Assembly: GCA_934232845.1 (NCBI GenBank)
Contig: CAKQGD010000011.1
Location: 1 to 39,061, forward strand
Direction of reading: 5' to 3'
From: an uncultured Oscillospiraceae bacterium
GTDB taxonomy: Bacteria > Bacillota > Clostridia > Oscillospirales > Ruminococcaceae
DNA: 39,061 nt
In this document: positions 7,432-14,425 of the stretch, piece by piece
Position numbering within the stretch: position 1 is the first letter of the stretch
Layout of the letters: every line of letters begins with the position of its first letter
The notes under the pieces: generated by a model
Seen by the model: only the letters and a program-made list of their open reading frames with translations
Database searches by the model: none
Told to the model about the DNA's origin: nothing
Translations under genes and position numbers: made by a program

Positions 7432-8604
7432 ATGCAGCAGAACGAAACCGTCCTTTCCCTTTGCCCGAAGGCGCGCCGGTGCGGAGGCTGCCAGCTGCAG
7501 AACCTGCCGTATGACGAGCAGCTTCGGCTCAAGCAGAGCATGGTGCGCCGCCTGACGGGAAAATTCTGCAAAGCAGAGCCGATTTTAGGCATGGAGAATC
7601 CCTACCGTTACCGCTGCAAGGTACAGGCGGCCTTTGCCTGCGGGCGCGGCGGACGCATTGTGTCGGGCGTGTACCAGTCCGGCACGCACCACATTGTGGA
7701 GGTCGATTCCTGCCTGCTCGAAAACGAAACGGCGGACCGCATCATCGTCACGATCCGCACGCTGCTCGGGCAGTTTCACCTGACGGCCTACGACGAGAGA
7801 ACGCGGCGCGGCTTTCTGCGCCACGTGCTGGTGCGGTACGGCTGCCGCAGCGGGCAGGCGCTGGTCGTGCTGGTGACCGGCACGCCGGTATTTCCGTCGA
7901 AAAACGCTTTTCTTGCGGAGCTTCTGCGCCGCTGCCCCGAGATCACCTCCGTCGTGCAGAATATCAACCGCGCCGAGACGAGCCTCGTGCTCGGCACGCA
8001 GGAAAAGGTGCTGTACGGCCCCGGCTCGATCGAGGACACGCTGTGCGGACTGACCTTTCGCATCTCGCCCCAGTCGTTCTATCAGGTCAATCCGGTTCAG
8101 ACCGAGGCGCTCTACGAGACGGCCGTCTCCTTCGCCGGTCTGACGGGGACCGAGCGCGTGTTGGACGCCTACTGCGGCGTGGGAACGATCGGACTGATCG
8201 CGAGCCGGCATGCCGCACAGGTCGTCGGCGTCGAGGTGACCCGCAGCGCCGTGCAGGACGCCGTCGGCAACGCGCGGCGAAACGGCGTGAAAAACGCGCG
8301 CTTTCTCTGTGCGGACGCGGGAGAGTACATGACCGCGCTCGCCGAAGCGGGCGAAACCGTCGACGTCGTGTTGATGGATCCGCCGCGCGCCGGCAGCAGC
8401 CGCGCTTTTCTCACCTCGCTTTTGACCCTTGCGCCGAAGCGGGTGGTCTATGTCTCGTGCAATCCCGAAACGCTGGCGCGCGATCTCGGTGTGCTGACAA
8501 AAGGCGGCTACGCCGTGCGCCGTCTGCAGCCGGTCGATCTGTTTCCTCATACGCGGCATGTGGAATGTGTTGCGATGCTGACAAAAGAGAACGCCGGGGA
8601 ATGA
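7432..8604 (+). CDS. rlmD: 23S rRNA (uracil-5-)-methyltransferase, RlmD/RumA family
   Basis: 390 residues from ATG 7432, preceded by GGAGGT. The N-terminal part has the 4Fe-4S Cys pattern (CPKARRCGGCQLQ, plus a later Cys) but no TRAM domain, so it is shorter than Escherichia coli RlmD. SAM-dependent motifs follow: SPQSFYQVNPVQTEALYE, the glycine-rich loop LDAYCGVGTIGL, MDPPRAGSS (motif IV) and VSCNPETLARDL, which holds the catalytic Cys; the end, FPHTRHVECVAML, is conserved in the family. It makes 5-methyluridine in 23S rRNA; in Firmicutes close homologues (RlmCD) modify U747 and U1939, and the exact site cannot be told here. Monocistronic. Confidence 0.9.
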   Translation: MQQNETVLSLCPKARRCGGCQLQNLPYDEQLRLKQSMVRRLTGKFCKAEPILGMENPYRYRCKVQAAFACGRGGRIVSGVYQSGTHHIVEVDSCLLENETADRIIVTIRTLLGQFHLTAYDERTRRGFLRHVLVRYGCRSGQALVVLVTGTPVFPSKNAFLAELLRRCPEITSVVQNINRAETSLVLGTQEKVLYGPGSIEDTLCGLTFRISPQSFYQVNPVQTEALYETAVSFAGLTGTERVLDAYCGVGTIGLIASRHAAQVVGVEVTRSAVQDAVGNARRNGVKNARFLCADAGEYMTALAEAGETVDVVLMDPPRAGSSRAFLTSLLTLAPKRVVYVSCNPETLARDLGVLTKGGYAVRRLQPVDLFPHTRHVECVAMLTKENAGE

Positions 8605-8998
8605 AAAACCAAGACATGGGTATGTCTGCTGCTTCAGATAAAGTAGGCAAAAATCATTTCCGTCCGGCTTTCAAAGACCGCCCCCGCACAGCCTGCCGAT
8701 GAAAGCAGACGGACGGCGCAAGGATCGCACGGATAAGATGCGTTTACCCCTATTGTTATCTTGGTGCCTTTTGAATCATTTGTATTGCGACGGTTCCCAC
8801 CGCGTTCGCCTTTTGCAAAAACGCGTTTCTGCGAAAAGCGGGTGAAGGGGATCGCATTGCCGATTTTTAAGGGGAAGCATTGACAGGAAGGCGCTTGACC
8901 CTCTGAAAAAGGGAAAACAGCACCTCGACCACGCCGAAAAGGCTCTGTAAAATCATCGGCTGCACTCCAAATGATGTCGTGCAATCTTATTTTTCAAA
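8605..8998. other. Gene-free stretch downstream of rlmD
   Basis: About 390 bp with no ORF showing conserved motifs. A small hairpin with arms AGACAT/ATGTCT sits just after the rlmD stop (about 8612-8628), but it lacks a T run. I see no promoter, tRNA or riboswitch. Confidence 0.5.
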
Positions 8999-9003
8999 AA
9001 AAG

Positions 9004-9040
9004 CGAGAGTTCCCGATTTGAGGAGCTCTCGTTTTGATTT
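9004..9040 (+). terminator. Bidirectional intrinsic terminator
   Basis: A 10-bp stem with one G-U pair (9004-9013 with 9022-9031), 8-nt loop, preceded by a run of A and followed by TTTTGATTTT. It can end plus-strand rlmD read-through and minus-strand transcripts. Confidence 0.7.
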
Positions 9041-9049
9041 TGTACAGAG

Positions 9050-9315
9050 AAAACCACTGGAAGTGCTGGTGGTTCCAAAAAGCTTTCGCTATGACCAGAA
9101 TAAATAATCCGAGCGAAGCGAGGAACAACTATTCAACCGTAAGCAAGAAAGAATGTCGAGCAAGCTTAGAAGAACTGGGAAAGAAATGCCCTGCCGCTAT
9201 TTCAACAGCAGGGCATCTCACGCAAGTGAAAGATAATTCGATGAGCCTATAGGCTCGGAGGGCAAAAGGCTCCAAGGGGGCTTGTGCAAACCACCGGCAC
9301 GGCCGGTGGTTATGA
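9050..9315. mobile_element. Non-autonomous IS200/IS605-like element (subterminal palindromes)
   Basis: Both ends carry hairpins of the same sequence family in the same orientation: left 9052-9060/9066-9074 (AACCACTGG with CTGGTGGTT, two G-U pairs) and right 9289-9298/9302-9311 (a perfect 10-bp stem AACCACCGGC). IS200/IS605 elements have such subterminal palindromes and no terminal inverted repeats. A TTGAT sequence lies 13 bp left of the left hairpin (9034-9038), like the target sites of this group. Between the ends there is no transposase, but a chain of hairpins (9187-9215, 9218-9229, 9243-9256). The ORFs inside show no family signature. Inference: a MITE/PATE mobilised in trans; the hairpin chain could be a TnpB-type guide RNA scaffold remnant. 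Confidence 0.55.
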
Positions 9316-9436
9316 TTGTTGTGACGGTCCGGCCTGTCTCTGCCTGATGCAAAAGACAGAGAAAAGCGCTTCGACGCCGATCGGCATGGGCGGATATGCT
9401 TTTTCAAAGACATCGGCACAGATGCAGAAGGGCTTT

Positions 9437-9967
9437 TTACGCGCACCGCCCCGTGAAGCCTGCCGCGCGCAGATAGCGCAGTAAGGTGGGCACGACCGCC
9501 GTGTACAAAACGGCTGTCAGAATGCCAGCAATATAGCGCGGCACCAGAGCACCGAATACATAGGCGTGGCTGTAGTAGTGGTAGATCAGACTGTCAATGG
9601 CCATGACGGCGGTATTCAGCGTCGTCACAACAATGGAGCTTACGGCGATCAGCACAAGAAGCTCGCCGTGAGAAAGCGCATAATTCTTTTTGTGGGCGGC
9701 GGTGCCGACCAGCAGACCGCGCACGCCCGCGGGCAGAATCCACAGGACGGTCGTCGGGGTAAAGCCGTACGTCAGCATCTGTGCGAAAAACGCGCCCAGC
9801 AGGCCGATCAGCAGTCCGTCCGCGGGGCCGAACAGAAGCGCGCCGATCAGAATGGGCAGGGCGTCGAACGTGATCTTCATGTTGCCGAGATTGATCGACA
9901 CGAACAGGCTCAGCACGACATACATGGCGATCAGCATGGCGTTGGTGACAATTCGTTTTGTTTTCAT
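9437..9967 (-). CDS. folT: ECF transporter substrate-binding (S) component, folate type
   Basis: 176 residues from ATG 9967, preceded by AGGGAGG. Five to six membrane helices; the N-terminus (MLIAMYVVLSLFVSINLG) and the glycine-rich stretch FGPADGLLIGLLGAFF are typical of S components. S components capture a vitamin and dock onto the shared EcfA-A'-T energising module, which is not in this window. Specificity is inferred from regulation: the leader carries a tetrahydrofolate riboswitch with its own terminator, and the gene lies directly downstream of folC. A folate transporter is therefore the most economical call; sequence alone would leave other vitamins open. Confidence 0.85.
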   Translation of the reverse strand: MKTKRIVTNAMLIAMYVVLSLFVSINLGNMKITFDALPILIGALLFGPADGLLIGLLGAFFAQMLTYGFTPTTVLWILPAGVRGLLVGTAAHKKNYALSHGELLVLIAVSSIVVTTLNTAVMAIDSLIYHYYSHAYVFGALVPRYIAGILTAVLYTAVVPTLLRYLRAAGFTGRCA

Positions 9968-9992
9968 CGGAATCCTCCCTCTGCAAAAGCAG

Positions 9993-10039
9993 AAAAAGCT
10001 CCTCCCTCCGGGTGACAACCGCCGCATGGAAGGAGGAGC
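9993..10039 (-). terminator. Riboswitch-controlled attenuator terminator of folT
   Basis: On the minus strand a 12-bp stem with one G-U pair (10028-10039 with 9998-10009) is followed by TTTTT (9997-9993). It lies between the tetrahydrofolate aptamer and the folT ribosome site, the usual place of an expression platform that stops transcription when ligand is bound. Confidence 0.85.
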
Positions 10040-10068
10040 CCCCGAAAGATACCGGGGCGTCCGGATGC

Positions 10069-10177
10069 GGCAGCGGGATGCGGCCGGTCCACGGCACGCT
10101 TTTTTTTAAAAAAGCGCTCCGTCCGGCGGACAACTCCCCGTCCCGCCGGCACATGACCCGAATCGGCCTACTCTGCC
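10069..10177 (-). ncRNA. Tetrahydrofolate (THF) riboswitch
   Basis: Read on the minus strand, the RNA starts GGCAGAGTAG and ends GCATCCCGCTGCC, so GGCAG/CTGCC forms P1. Conserved THF blocks in order: AGAGTAG, GATTCG, GTG before a 7-bp P3 stem (CCGGCGG/CCGCCGG) whose loop GACGGGGAGTTG matches the family loop, then ACGGAGCG, CCGTG and GCATCC. One peripheral stem (GCGC..A/T-rich..GCGT) is longer than usual. It is 109 nt, close to the family size, and is followed by an intrinsic terminator and folT. THF riboswitches commonly control folT and folE in Firmicutes. Confidence 0.87.
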
Positions 10178-10218
10178 AAACGTATTTTTATGTGAAAACA
10201 CCCTGTGACGGGCGTTTT

Positions 10219-11481
10219 TTACAGAGAAAAAAGAGAACGCACCGCGCCCGCGAGATAGAGAGAACCAAAGGCGCAGACGCCTTCTCCCGCAGCGAGTGCG
10301 TCCGCCCGGGCGGCTCCCAAAGAAAGCGTCTCGGCGGCCTCGGCCAAAACGCCTTTCTTCCGCAGCAAAGCGGCAAGACGCTCTGCGGGCATCGCGCGGG
10401 GATTCTGCACCGGCACGGTGACGGCGGCGCGCATGACCGGAACAAGAATATCCAGCACTGCGCCGACGTCTTTGTCGGCCATCATGCCCAGCAGAAAGAC
10501 GAAGCTCTTTTCGGGAAACGCGGTCTTGAGATTTTCGCACAGCGCCTCGGCGCACTGGGGATTGTGTCCGCCGTCAAGCAGAAACACCGGCGAGCGCCGC
10601 AGCAGCTCAAACCGGCCGGGCCATTTTGCGCGGGCAAAGCCCGCCTGCACGGCGGCGTCGGAAACGGAAAAGCCGCGCTCTCTCAAAACGGAGATTGCCG
10701 TCAGCGCGGCGGCGGCATTTTTCAGCTGATACTCGCCCGCCAGACCGAGGGTGATCGGCTCGCTGTTTCCCCAGGAAAAGACCGTTTTGTCGATTTCGCG
10801 CCGCAGCACCCGCAGCGCCGAAAAATCCGCCCGGTAAAGCGGGGCTTTTTTTTCTTCGCAGGCGCGCCTTACGGCGGCTTCAGCCTCGGCCGTCTGCGGA
10901 TACAGTACGACCGGACAGCCCGGCTTGACGATGCCGGCCTTCTGCGCGGCAATTTGGGCGACCGCGGCGCCGAGCACCTCGGTGTGGTCAAGCCCGATGT
11001 TGGTGATGACGCTGACCTCGGCGCGGTCAATCACGTTGGTGGCGTCGAGCAGGCCGCCTAATCCCACCTCGAGCACGACGATCTCACATCCGCATTCGAG
11101 AAACCAAAGGAAGGCCGCTGCGGTCATGCGGTCGAATGCCGCGACCGGTACGGAAAGCGACTCTTCGGCACGGCGCACCTGATCGGCGAGACGGGCAATC
11201 GCCTCGTTCGGAATCGGCTCGTCTCCCACGCGGATCCGCTCGGAAAAGTGTGAGAGATGCGGCGAGGTGTAGAGTCCCGTGCGGTATCCCGCGGCGGTCA
11301 GCGCCGACGCGATCAGGCACGAGGTCGAGCCCTTGCCGTTCGTGCCCGCAACATGGACAAAGCGCAGTTTTTTCTGCGGGTCGCCGAGCCGCTCCATCAA
11401 ACGGGTCATCCGGTCCGGCGCAGGGTGAAAGTCGCTCTGCCGCTTTTCCAGCAGATAAGAGATCGCCTCTTCGGCTGTCAT
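10219..11481 (-). CDS. folC: Folylpolyglutamate synthase / dihydrofolate synthase family
   Basis: 420 residues, normal for FolC. The Mur-ligase-type P-loop HVAGTNGKGSTS is at about residues 42-53, followed by YTSPHLSHFSERIRV (the folate-binding loop with the LTSPHL signature) and a middle Mur ligase domain; the C-terminal glutamate-ligase domain has LLDGGHNPQC. It adds glutamate residues to tetrahydrofolate, keeping it in the cell, and often also makes dihydrofolate. I start at ATG 11481; a longer in-frame extension is not family-like. It lies upstream of the folT riboswitch, so import and retention of folate are encoded together. Confidence 0.94.
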   Translation of the reverse strand: MTAEEAISYLLEKRQSDFHPAPDRMTRLMERLGDPQKKLRFVHVAGTNGKGSTSCLIASALTAAGYRTGLYTSPHLSHFSERIRVGDEPIPNEAIARLADQVRRAEESLSVPVAAFDRMTAAAFLWFLECGCEIVVLEVGLGGLLDATNVIDRAEVSVITNIGLDHTEVLGAAVAQIAAQKAGIVKPGCPVVLYPQTAEAEAAVRRACEEKKAPLYRADFSALRVLRREIDKTVFSWGNSEPITLGLAGEYQLKNAAAALTAISVLRERGFSVSDAAVQAGFARAKWPGRFELLRRSPVFLLDGGHNPQCAEALCENLKTAFPEKSFVFLLGMMADKDVGAVLDILVPVMRAAVTVPVQNPRAMPAERLAALLRKKGVLAEAAETLSLGAARADALAAGEGVCAFGSLYLAGAVRSLFSL

Positions 11482-11532
11482 GGTCTTGCCCCTTTTTTCG
11501 CGAAAAAACGCGACATTTTTGCTTTGCTTTCT

Positions 11533-11560
11533 ATTATAGCAGAAAAACGGCGGTTGAAAA
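11533..11560 (-). promoter_or_regulatory. Extended -10 promoter for folC
   Basis: Minus strand TGCTATAAT (TATAAT at 11533-11538, with an extended -10 TG) and TTTTCA (11555-11560), 16-bp spacer, about 50 nt before the folC start. The rest of the 11482-11809 gap shows only a small hairpin near 11645-11662. Confidence 0.65.
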
Positions 11561-11809
11561 GCGGAAAACACCGCCTCTTCTGCGCAAAGTTTACGGGAAA
11601 ACCGATTGTTTCCTGCACAGACTGCACAAAAGAGAGGATAGCTGCACACGGCTTTGCCCGTGTTTTCTGAGGGGGCTGCCTTTTTCCTTCCCCCTGTGCA
11701 TGCGAAAACGCCCGAAGTTTTGGCCATATATGGAAGTTTGTTTCAGGATATGATAAAATACACACAGATACAAAGAAGGGAAAAGAATCCATCGGACGGA
11801 GGTGTTTTT

Positions 11810-12121
11810 ATGCTGGAACTCTGCGGCGTGGTATTGCTGTTTTTCTCGGCGCCGATCGCTCTTTTTTGTTTGTTTTGGAAATTTAAAAAACCGCTTTGGA
11901 GCAATGCGGTTTATTTTCCGCTGCTGCTGTATTCCATCATAAAAAATGTGTTTTGGTACGGGGAATATAGGGGCTTCTGGCAGGAGATAAAACTGTTTAT
12001 GGGAAATGACTCTGTCATGATGTTTTATTTTTGGTGGCTGCCGAGCATCATAGGTTTTGTGCTGATCCATATCATCTATTTTATTTCCAAGAAAAGAGAA
12101 TCGAAGAAGCCGGATCTGTGA
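11810..12121 (+). CDS. Small hydrophobic membrane protein, unknown
   Basis: 103 residues from ATG 11810, preceded by GGACGGAGGTG. Three membrane helices are visible: residues 3-22, about 29-45 and about 72-93, with a charged end (KKRESKKPDL). Aromatic residues are frequent (WW, FWYG, FYFWW). Base composition is clearly more A+T rich than the neighbours, so it may have been acquired. A TATGATAAAAT stretch about 65 nt upstream could be the -10. I do not recognise a family. It stands alone between folC (divergent) and the cyclohydrolase-like gene. Confidence 0.65.
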   Translation: MLELCGVVLLFFSAPIALFCLFWKFKKPLWSNAVYFPLLLYSIIKNVFWYGEYRGFWQEIKLFMGNDSVMMFYFWWLPSIIGFVLIHIIYFISKKRESKKPDL

Positions 12122-12228
12122 GAGACCGGTGCGGATAGGGATGATTTCACCCGAGGCCGCTTTGCGGTATTTCGATGAAAGACGCGCGAATATGCATATT
12201 AAGAAAAAGAAAAAGTTTTTTGCGCGGC

Positions 12229-12257
12229 TTGCCAAACGGCGCGGTTTCGGGTATGCT
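12229..12257 (+). promoter_or_regulatory. Sigma-A promoter for the cyclodeaminase gene
   Basis: TTGCCA (12229-12234), 17-bp spacer, TATGCT (12252-12257), 36 nt before the ATG at 12293. Confidence 0.75.
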
Positions 12258-12292
12258 GTTGCGAGAAAGCTTTTCCAAGGAGGAAAAACGGG

Positions 12293-12913
12293 ATGTCAAT
12301 GACCGAAAGTACGATTGCGGCGTTTTGCGCCAATACCGCTTCCAAGGCGCCCACTCCCGGCGGCGGCAGCGTTGCCGCGCTTGTCGGCGCGCTTGGCTGC
12401 GCGCTGGCCGAAATGGTGGCGCAGCTGACCGCCGGCAAAAAGGCCTATGCCGACGCCGCGCCCGAGATGGAACGGATTTTAAAAGAGGGGGAAGCCCTGC
12501 GAGGCGAGCTGCTGTCGCTGATCGACGCGGACTGCGCGGCGTTCGGCGGCTATATGCGCGCGCTTGCTCTGCCTAAGGAGACCGACGCGGAAAAGACGGT
12601 CCGCCGCGAAGCCCTGCGCGAGGCGGCGGCATCCGCCGCCAACGCGCCCCTGCGGATGGCGCGCGCCTCCGCGCGCGTGCTGCCTCTGTGCGAAACGGCT
12701 GTGCGCTGCGGCAACCGGGGCGCGGTGACCGATGCGATGATGGCCGCGATGCTCTCGCGCGCCGCCGTGCGCAGCGCAGTGCTCAATGTGCGCATCAATC
12801 TGCCGTCGTTGGGCGACAAAGCCGCCGCGGCCGCGTTGGAGGCCGAGTGCGCCGCGCTGGAAGCCGAAGCCCTCCGCCGGGAAGAAGAAATTCTCGCGCT
12901 CGCGGCGCTGTAA
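12293..12913 (+). CDS. fchA: Cyclodeaminase/cyclohydrolase family protein (FchA-like)
   Basis: 206 residues, one FTCD_C-type all-helical domain. The signature TPGGGSVAALVGALGCALAEMVAQLT is split here as TPGGGSVAAL (about residues 20-29) and GALGCALAEMV; the C-terminal half has the conserved GNRGAVTDAMMAAMLSR. Stand-alone members in Clostridia act as methenyl-tetrahydrofolate cyclohydrolase; the same fold in mammals is formimino-THF cyclodeaminase. Either way it works on one-carbon THF, fitting folT and folC nearby. AAGGAGG precedes the ATG. It has its own promoter and no obvious operon partner. Confidence 0.85.
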   Translation: MSMTESTIAAFCANTASKAPTPGGGSVAALVGALGCALAEMVAQLTAGKKAYADAAPEMERILKEGEALRGELLSLIDADCAAFGGYMRALALPKETDAEKTVRREALREAAASAANAPLRMARASARVLPLCETAVRCGNRGAVTDAMMAAMLSRAAVRSAVLNVRINLPSLGDKAAAAALEAECAALEAEALRREEEILALAAL

Positions 12914-12964
12914 GCGTCGGGCGGGGCCGCGCGAAAACGGTCGAACCTTTGCGAAAAAAACTTC

Positions 12965-12993
12965 TTGCTTTTTGCGCCGCGGTGTGCTATACT
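12965..12993 (+). promoter_or_regulatory. Sigma-A promoter of the tRNA gene
   Basis: TTGCTT (12965-12970), 17-bp spacer, TATACT (12988-12993), 22 nt before the mature tRNA 5' end. Confidence 0.8.
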
Positions 12994-13015
12994 ATGTTTC
13001 GCACTCAAAAAATAT

Positions 13016-13091
<76 letters not shown>

Positions 13092-13096
13092 AAAAG

Positions 13097-13123
13097 CGGC
13101 GCCCCAATCGGGGCGTCGTTTTT
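13097..13123 (+). terminator. Terminator of the tRNA gene
   Basis: A 9-bp stem with one G-T pair (13097-13105 with 13110-13118), AATC loop, followed by TTTTT. Confidence 0.8.
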
Positions 13124-13145
13124 CTTGCGTAAAATTCGAGAACGA

Positions 13146-13286
13146 AGCTTTGCCGCGCCGCCTGCGGCGGAAAAAGCGGCAAAGCTGAGAGCGCCGCGGT
13201 CGAAAAAACCGAGCAAGCGAACAGCGCGAAGTTTTTTTCGGGCACCGCAAGCAGGAGAACCCATTTGCCGCGCCGCCTGCGGCGGA
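13146..13286. repeat. REP-like GC-rich repeat, two copies, one in a long cruciform
   Basis: An exact 23-bp sequence occurs at 13149-13171 and 13264-13286. Each copy holds CCGCC-TGC-GGCGG. The first copy is further enclosed by an 11-bp perfect inverted repeat (13146-13156 with 13176-13186). Downstream of the tRNA; no gene is visible in 13124-13440. Confidence 0.6.
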
Positions 13287-13437
13287 TCAAGCGAGGGATG
13301 ACAGGTACAGCGATCAAAACTGACAGCGACGAATAGGAGCGCCCGTCGGTTTTGGAAATCGCAAACTGAAATCGAAAGGATTGCAGGAGGGAAAATCTTT
13401 TCGGAGCGGCCGCCGGTTTTGGGGACCGCAAGCGGGT

Positions 13438-13480
13438 GTGTGGTTCAAGTCCCGCCTTTCGCAGCAAAAAAGCGGCGTCC
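13438..13480 (+). other. Degenerate tRNA 3' fragment and possible left att region
   Basis: The sequence at 13443-13451 (GTTCAAGTC) and TTTCGCAGCA resembles a T arm, acceptor 3' strand and CCA end, then AAAAAAGCGGCG repeats the bases after the intact tRNA-fMet. It is not a full tRNA. GCAAAAAAGCGGCG (13464-13477) recurs with one change at 22938-22951, at the other end of the compositionally distinct region. Proposed as an integration scar. Confidence 0.4.
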
Positions 13481-13577
13481 TAAGGGCTACTCCTCACAAG
13501 GACATCTTGAGATTAACCCAAGAATGACCGATTGAGAGAAGTCCTGGGGTGTCTGCCCCAAATGTTTCAAATGGGGA

Positions 13578-13615
13578 AATAGCCGCAAGCCACAACAAGA
13601 TGGCTTGCGGCTATT
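13578..13615. terminator. Perfect 15-bp hairpin, terminator-like
   Basis: Arms 13578-13592 and 13601-13615, 8-nt loop, followed on the plus strand by ATTTAT. It has only a weak T run, so it may be a terminator or a remnant. No gene can be assigned in 13480-13690, which is visibly richer in A+T than DNA to the left. Confidence 0.45.
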
Positions 13616-13691
13616 ATTTATATCATAGGCATGATAGAAATCGAAACAAGTCAATTTGTTGGTTTTGTGCCGCACGGGGATATAATTATAC

Positions 13692-13720
13692 TTGCAATCA
13701 GCAAAATATTGTGGTACAAT
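13692..13720 (+). promoter_or_regulatory. Sigma-A promoter of the riboswitch-ABC operon
   Basis: TTGCAA (13692-13697), 17-bp spacer, TACAAT (13715-13720). Transcription should start near 13727, upstream of both leader elements. Confidence 0.8.
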
Positions 13721-13774
13721 AAATGAAGTGTAAAGTAAATATTAGGCAGATACGATGAGAAACTTGTGTGACAC

Positions 13775-13871
13775 AGGTGCTCTTTATCATAAGCCGGTGA
13801 GAGTCCGGCGCGAAAGGCCGTGTTCGTCGTGGGACGTCAGCCGGCAGTGATCGTACATCAGGGAGCATCCT
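13775..13871 (+). ncRNA. Divergent cobalamin-riboswitch-like RNA
   Basis: The core GCCGGTGAGAGTCCGGCGC (13793-13811) closely matches the conserved GGTG..A.TCC block of cobalamin riboswitches, and AGGTGCTC at the 5' end matches the usual opening. AGG-TGCTC (13775-13782) pairs with GAGCA-T-CCT (13863-13871) to close the element. The GGGAA/CCCGC pairing, the CACTGT block and a clean B12 box are not there, so it is either a degenerated copy or a variant with altered binding. An intrinsic terminator follows at once. Confidence 0.5.
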
Positions 13872-13903
13872 CTTGGGAGGCGTAGGCTGTTTTGTATCCA
13901 TGC

Positions 13904-13933
13904 GGTCTTTCCGAAGAGGAAAGACCTTTTTTT
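13904..13933 (+). terminator. Attenuator terminator after the first leader element
   Basis: A 9-bp perfect stem (13904-13912 with 13918-13926), 5-nt loop, then seven T. It lies between the two riboswitch-type elements. Confidence 0.85.
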
Positions 13934-13953
13934 ATGCCAGAATAAAATATAAC

Positions 13954-14154
13954 TTTTTGTGGCCGCAGAGGAAAATTCGGGCGGCTGAACAAGGGAATCG
14001 GGTGAGAATCCCGGACGGTAACCGCCGCTGTATGCGTGATGTCCGCTGCTCGTCAACGAAAGTTCGCCATTGGGGACGTGCCCTGAGAAGGCAGAGCAGA
14101 CCGGCGAAGGCAGGAATACCCTGCCCCAAGCGCAAGTCAGAAGACCTACAAAAA
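13954..14154 (+). ncRNA. Cobalamin riboswitch
   Basis: About 200 nt, the family size. P1 pairs TTTTTGTGG (13954-13962) with CCTACAAAAA (14145-14154). Conserved core: AAGGGAATCGGGTGAGAATCC, here as GGGAA, GGTGAGAATCC, then CCGCCGCTGTA. The B12 box AAGTCAGAAGACCTAC is at 14134-14149. The long middle part fits the P7-P13 arms. A strong terminator and the first ORF follow, so ligand binding would reduce transcription of the ABC operon. Confidence 0.9.
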
Positions 14155-14200
14155 GAGACAGGCCAGGTGAGGGACGCTGCACTTGGCATTCGTTACGTAG

Positions 14201-14239
14201 AAAAACGGCTGCGGATCTTGAGACCCGCAGCCGTTTTTT
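14201..14239 (+). terminator. Riboswitch-controlled terminator before the ABC operon
   Basis: At least a 9-bp G/C-rich stem (14206-14214 with 14225-14233), extended by A-T pairs, followed by six T. The ribosome site AGGGAGG starts 2 bp later, so this is a transcription attenuator. Confidence 0.88.
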
Positions 14240-14254
14240 CAGGGAGGGACAGAA

Positions 14255-14398
14255 ATGGCGGAAGAAATCAACAAAAATCAGCTGCTGGAGCAGAAAAAAG
14301 CGGTGTTCGACATGATCGTGGAAGGCCCCAAACTCCCCGGAGAGGCGGAGGCGAAAGAGGACGATCAGTACTCACTGGACACCGAGCGAGGCGCGTAA
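14255..14398 (+). CDS. Short ORF, N-terminal part of the repeat protein gene
   Basis: 47 residues, ATG 14255, AGGGAGG 7 nt before it. It is acidic and helical-looking (MAEEINKNQLLEQKK at the start, ending TERGA) and I do not recognise it. The TAA at 14396-14398 is in the same frame as the next ORF, whose homology starts about 20 bases later (SDDELLELL). Read through the TAA, both would form one protein of about 334 residues. So this is either the start of a gene broken by one nonsense change, or a leader peptide/coupling ORF. As first gene after the riboswitch it would set the translation of the operon. Confidence 0.6.
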   Translation: MAEEINKNQLLEQKKAVFDMIVEGPKLPGEAEAKEDDQYSLDTERGA

Positions 14399-14425
14399 CT
14401 CTACGCATCTTTTTCTGATGACGAG

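Noticed and set aside
8634..8984. 116-codon minus-strand ORF downstream of rlmD
   Set aside because: No ribosome site, no motif and low-complexity composition.
9034..9446. Small ORFs in the repeat element on both strands
   Set aside because: Their residues follow hairpins and show no transposase motif.
12175..12576. Plus-strand ORF overlapping the cyclohydrolase gene
   Set aside because: Different frame of the cyclodeaminase gene; the real start has promoter and ribosome site.
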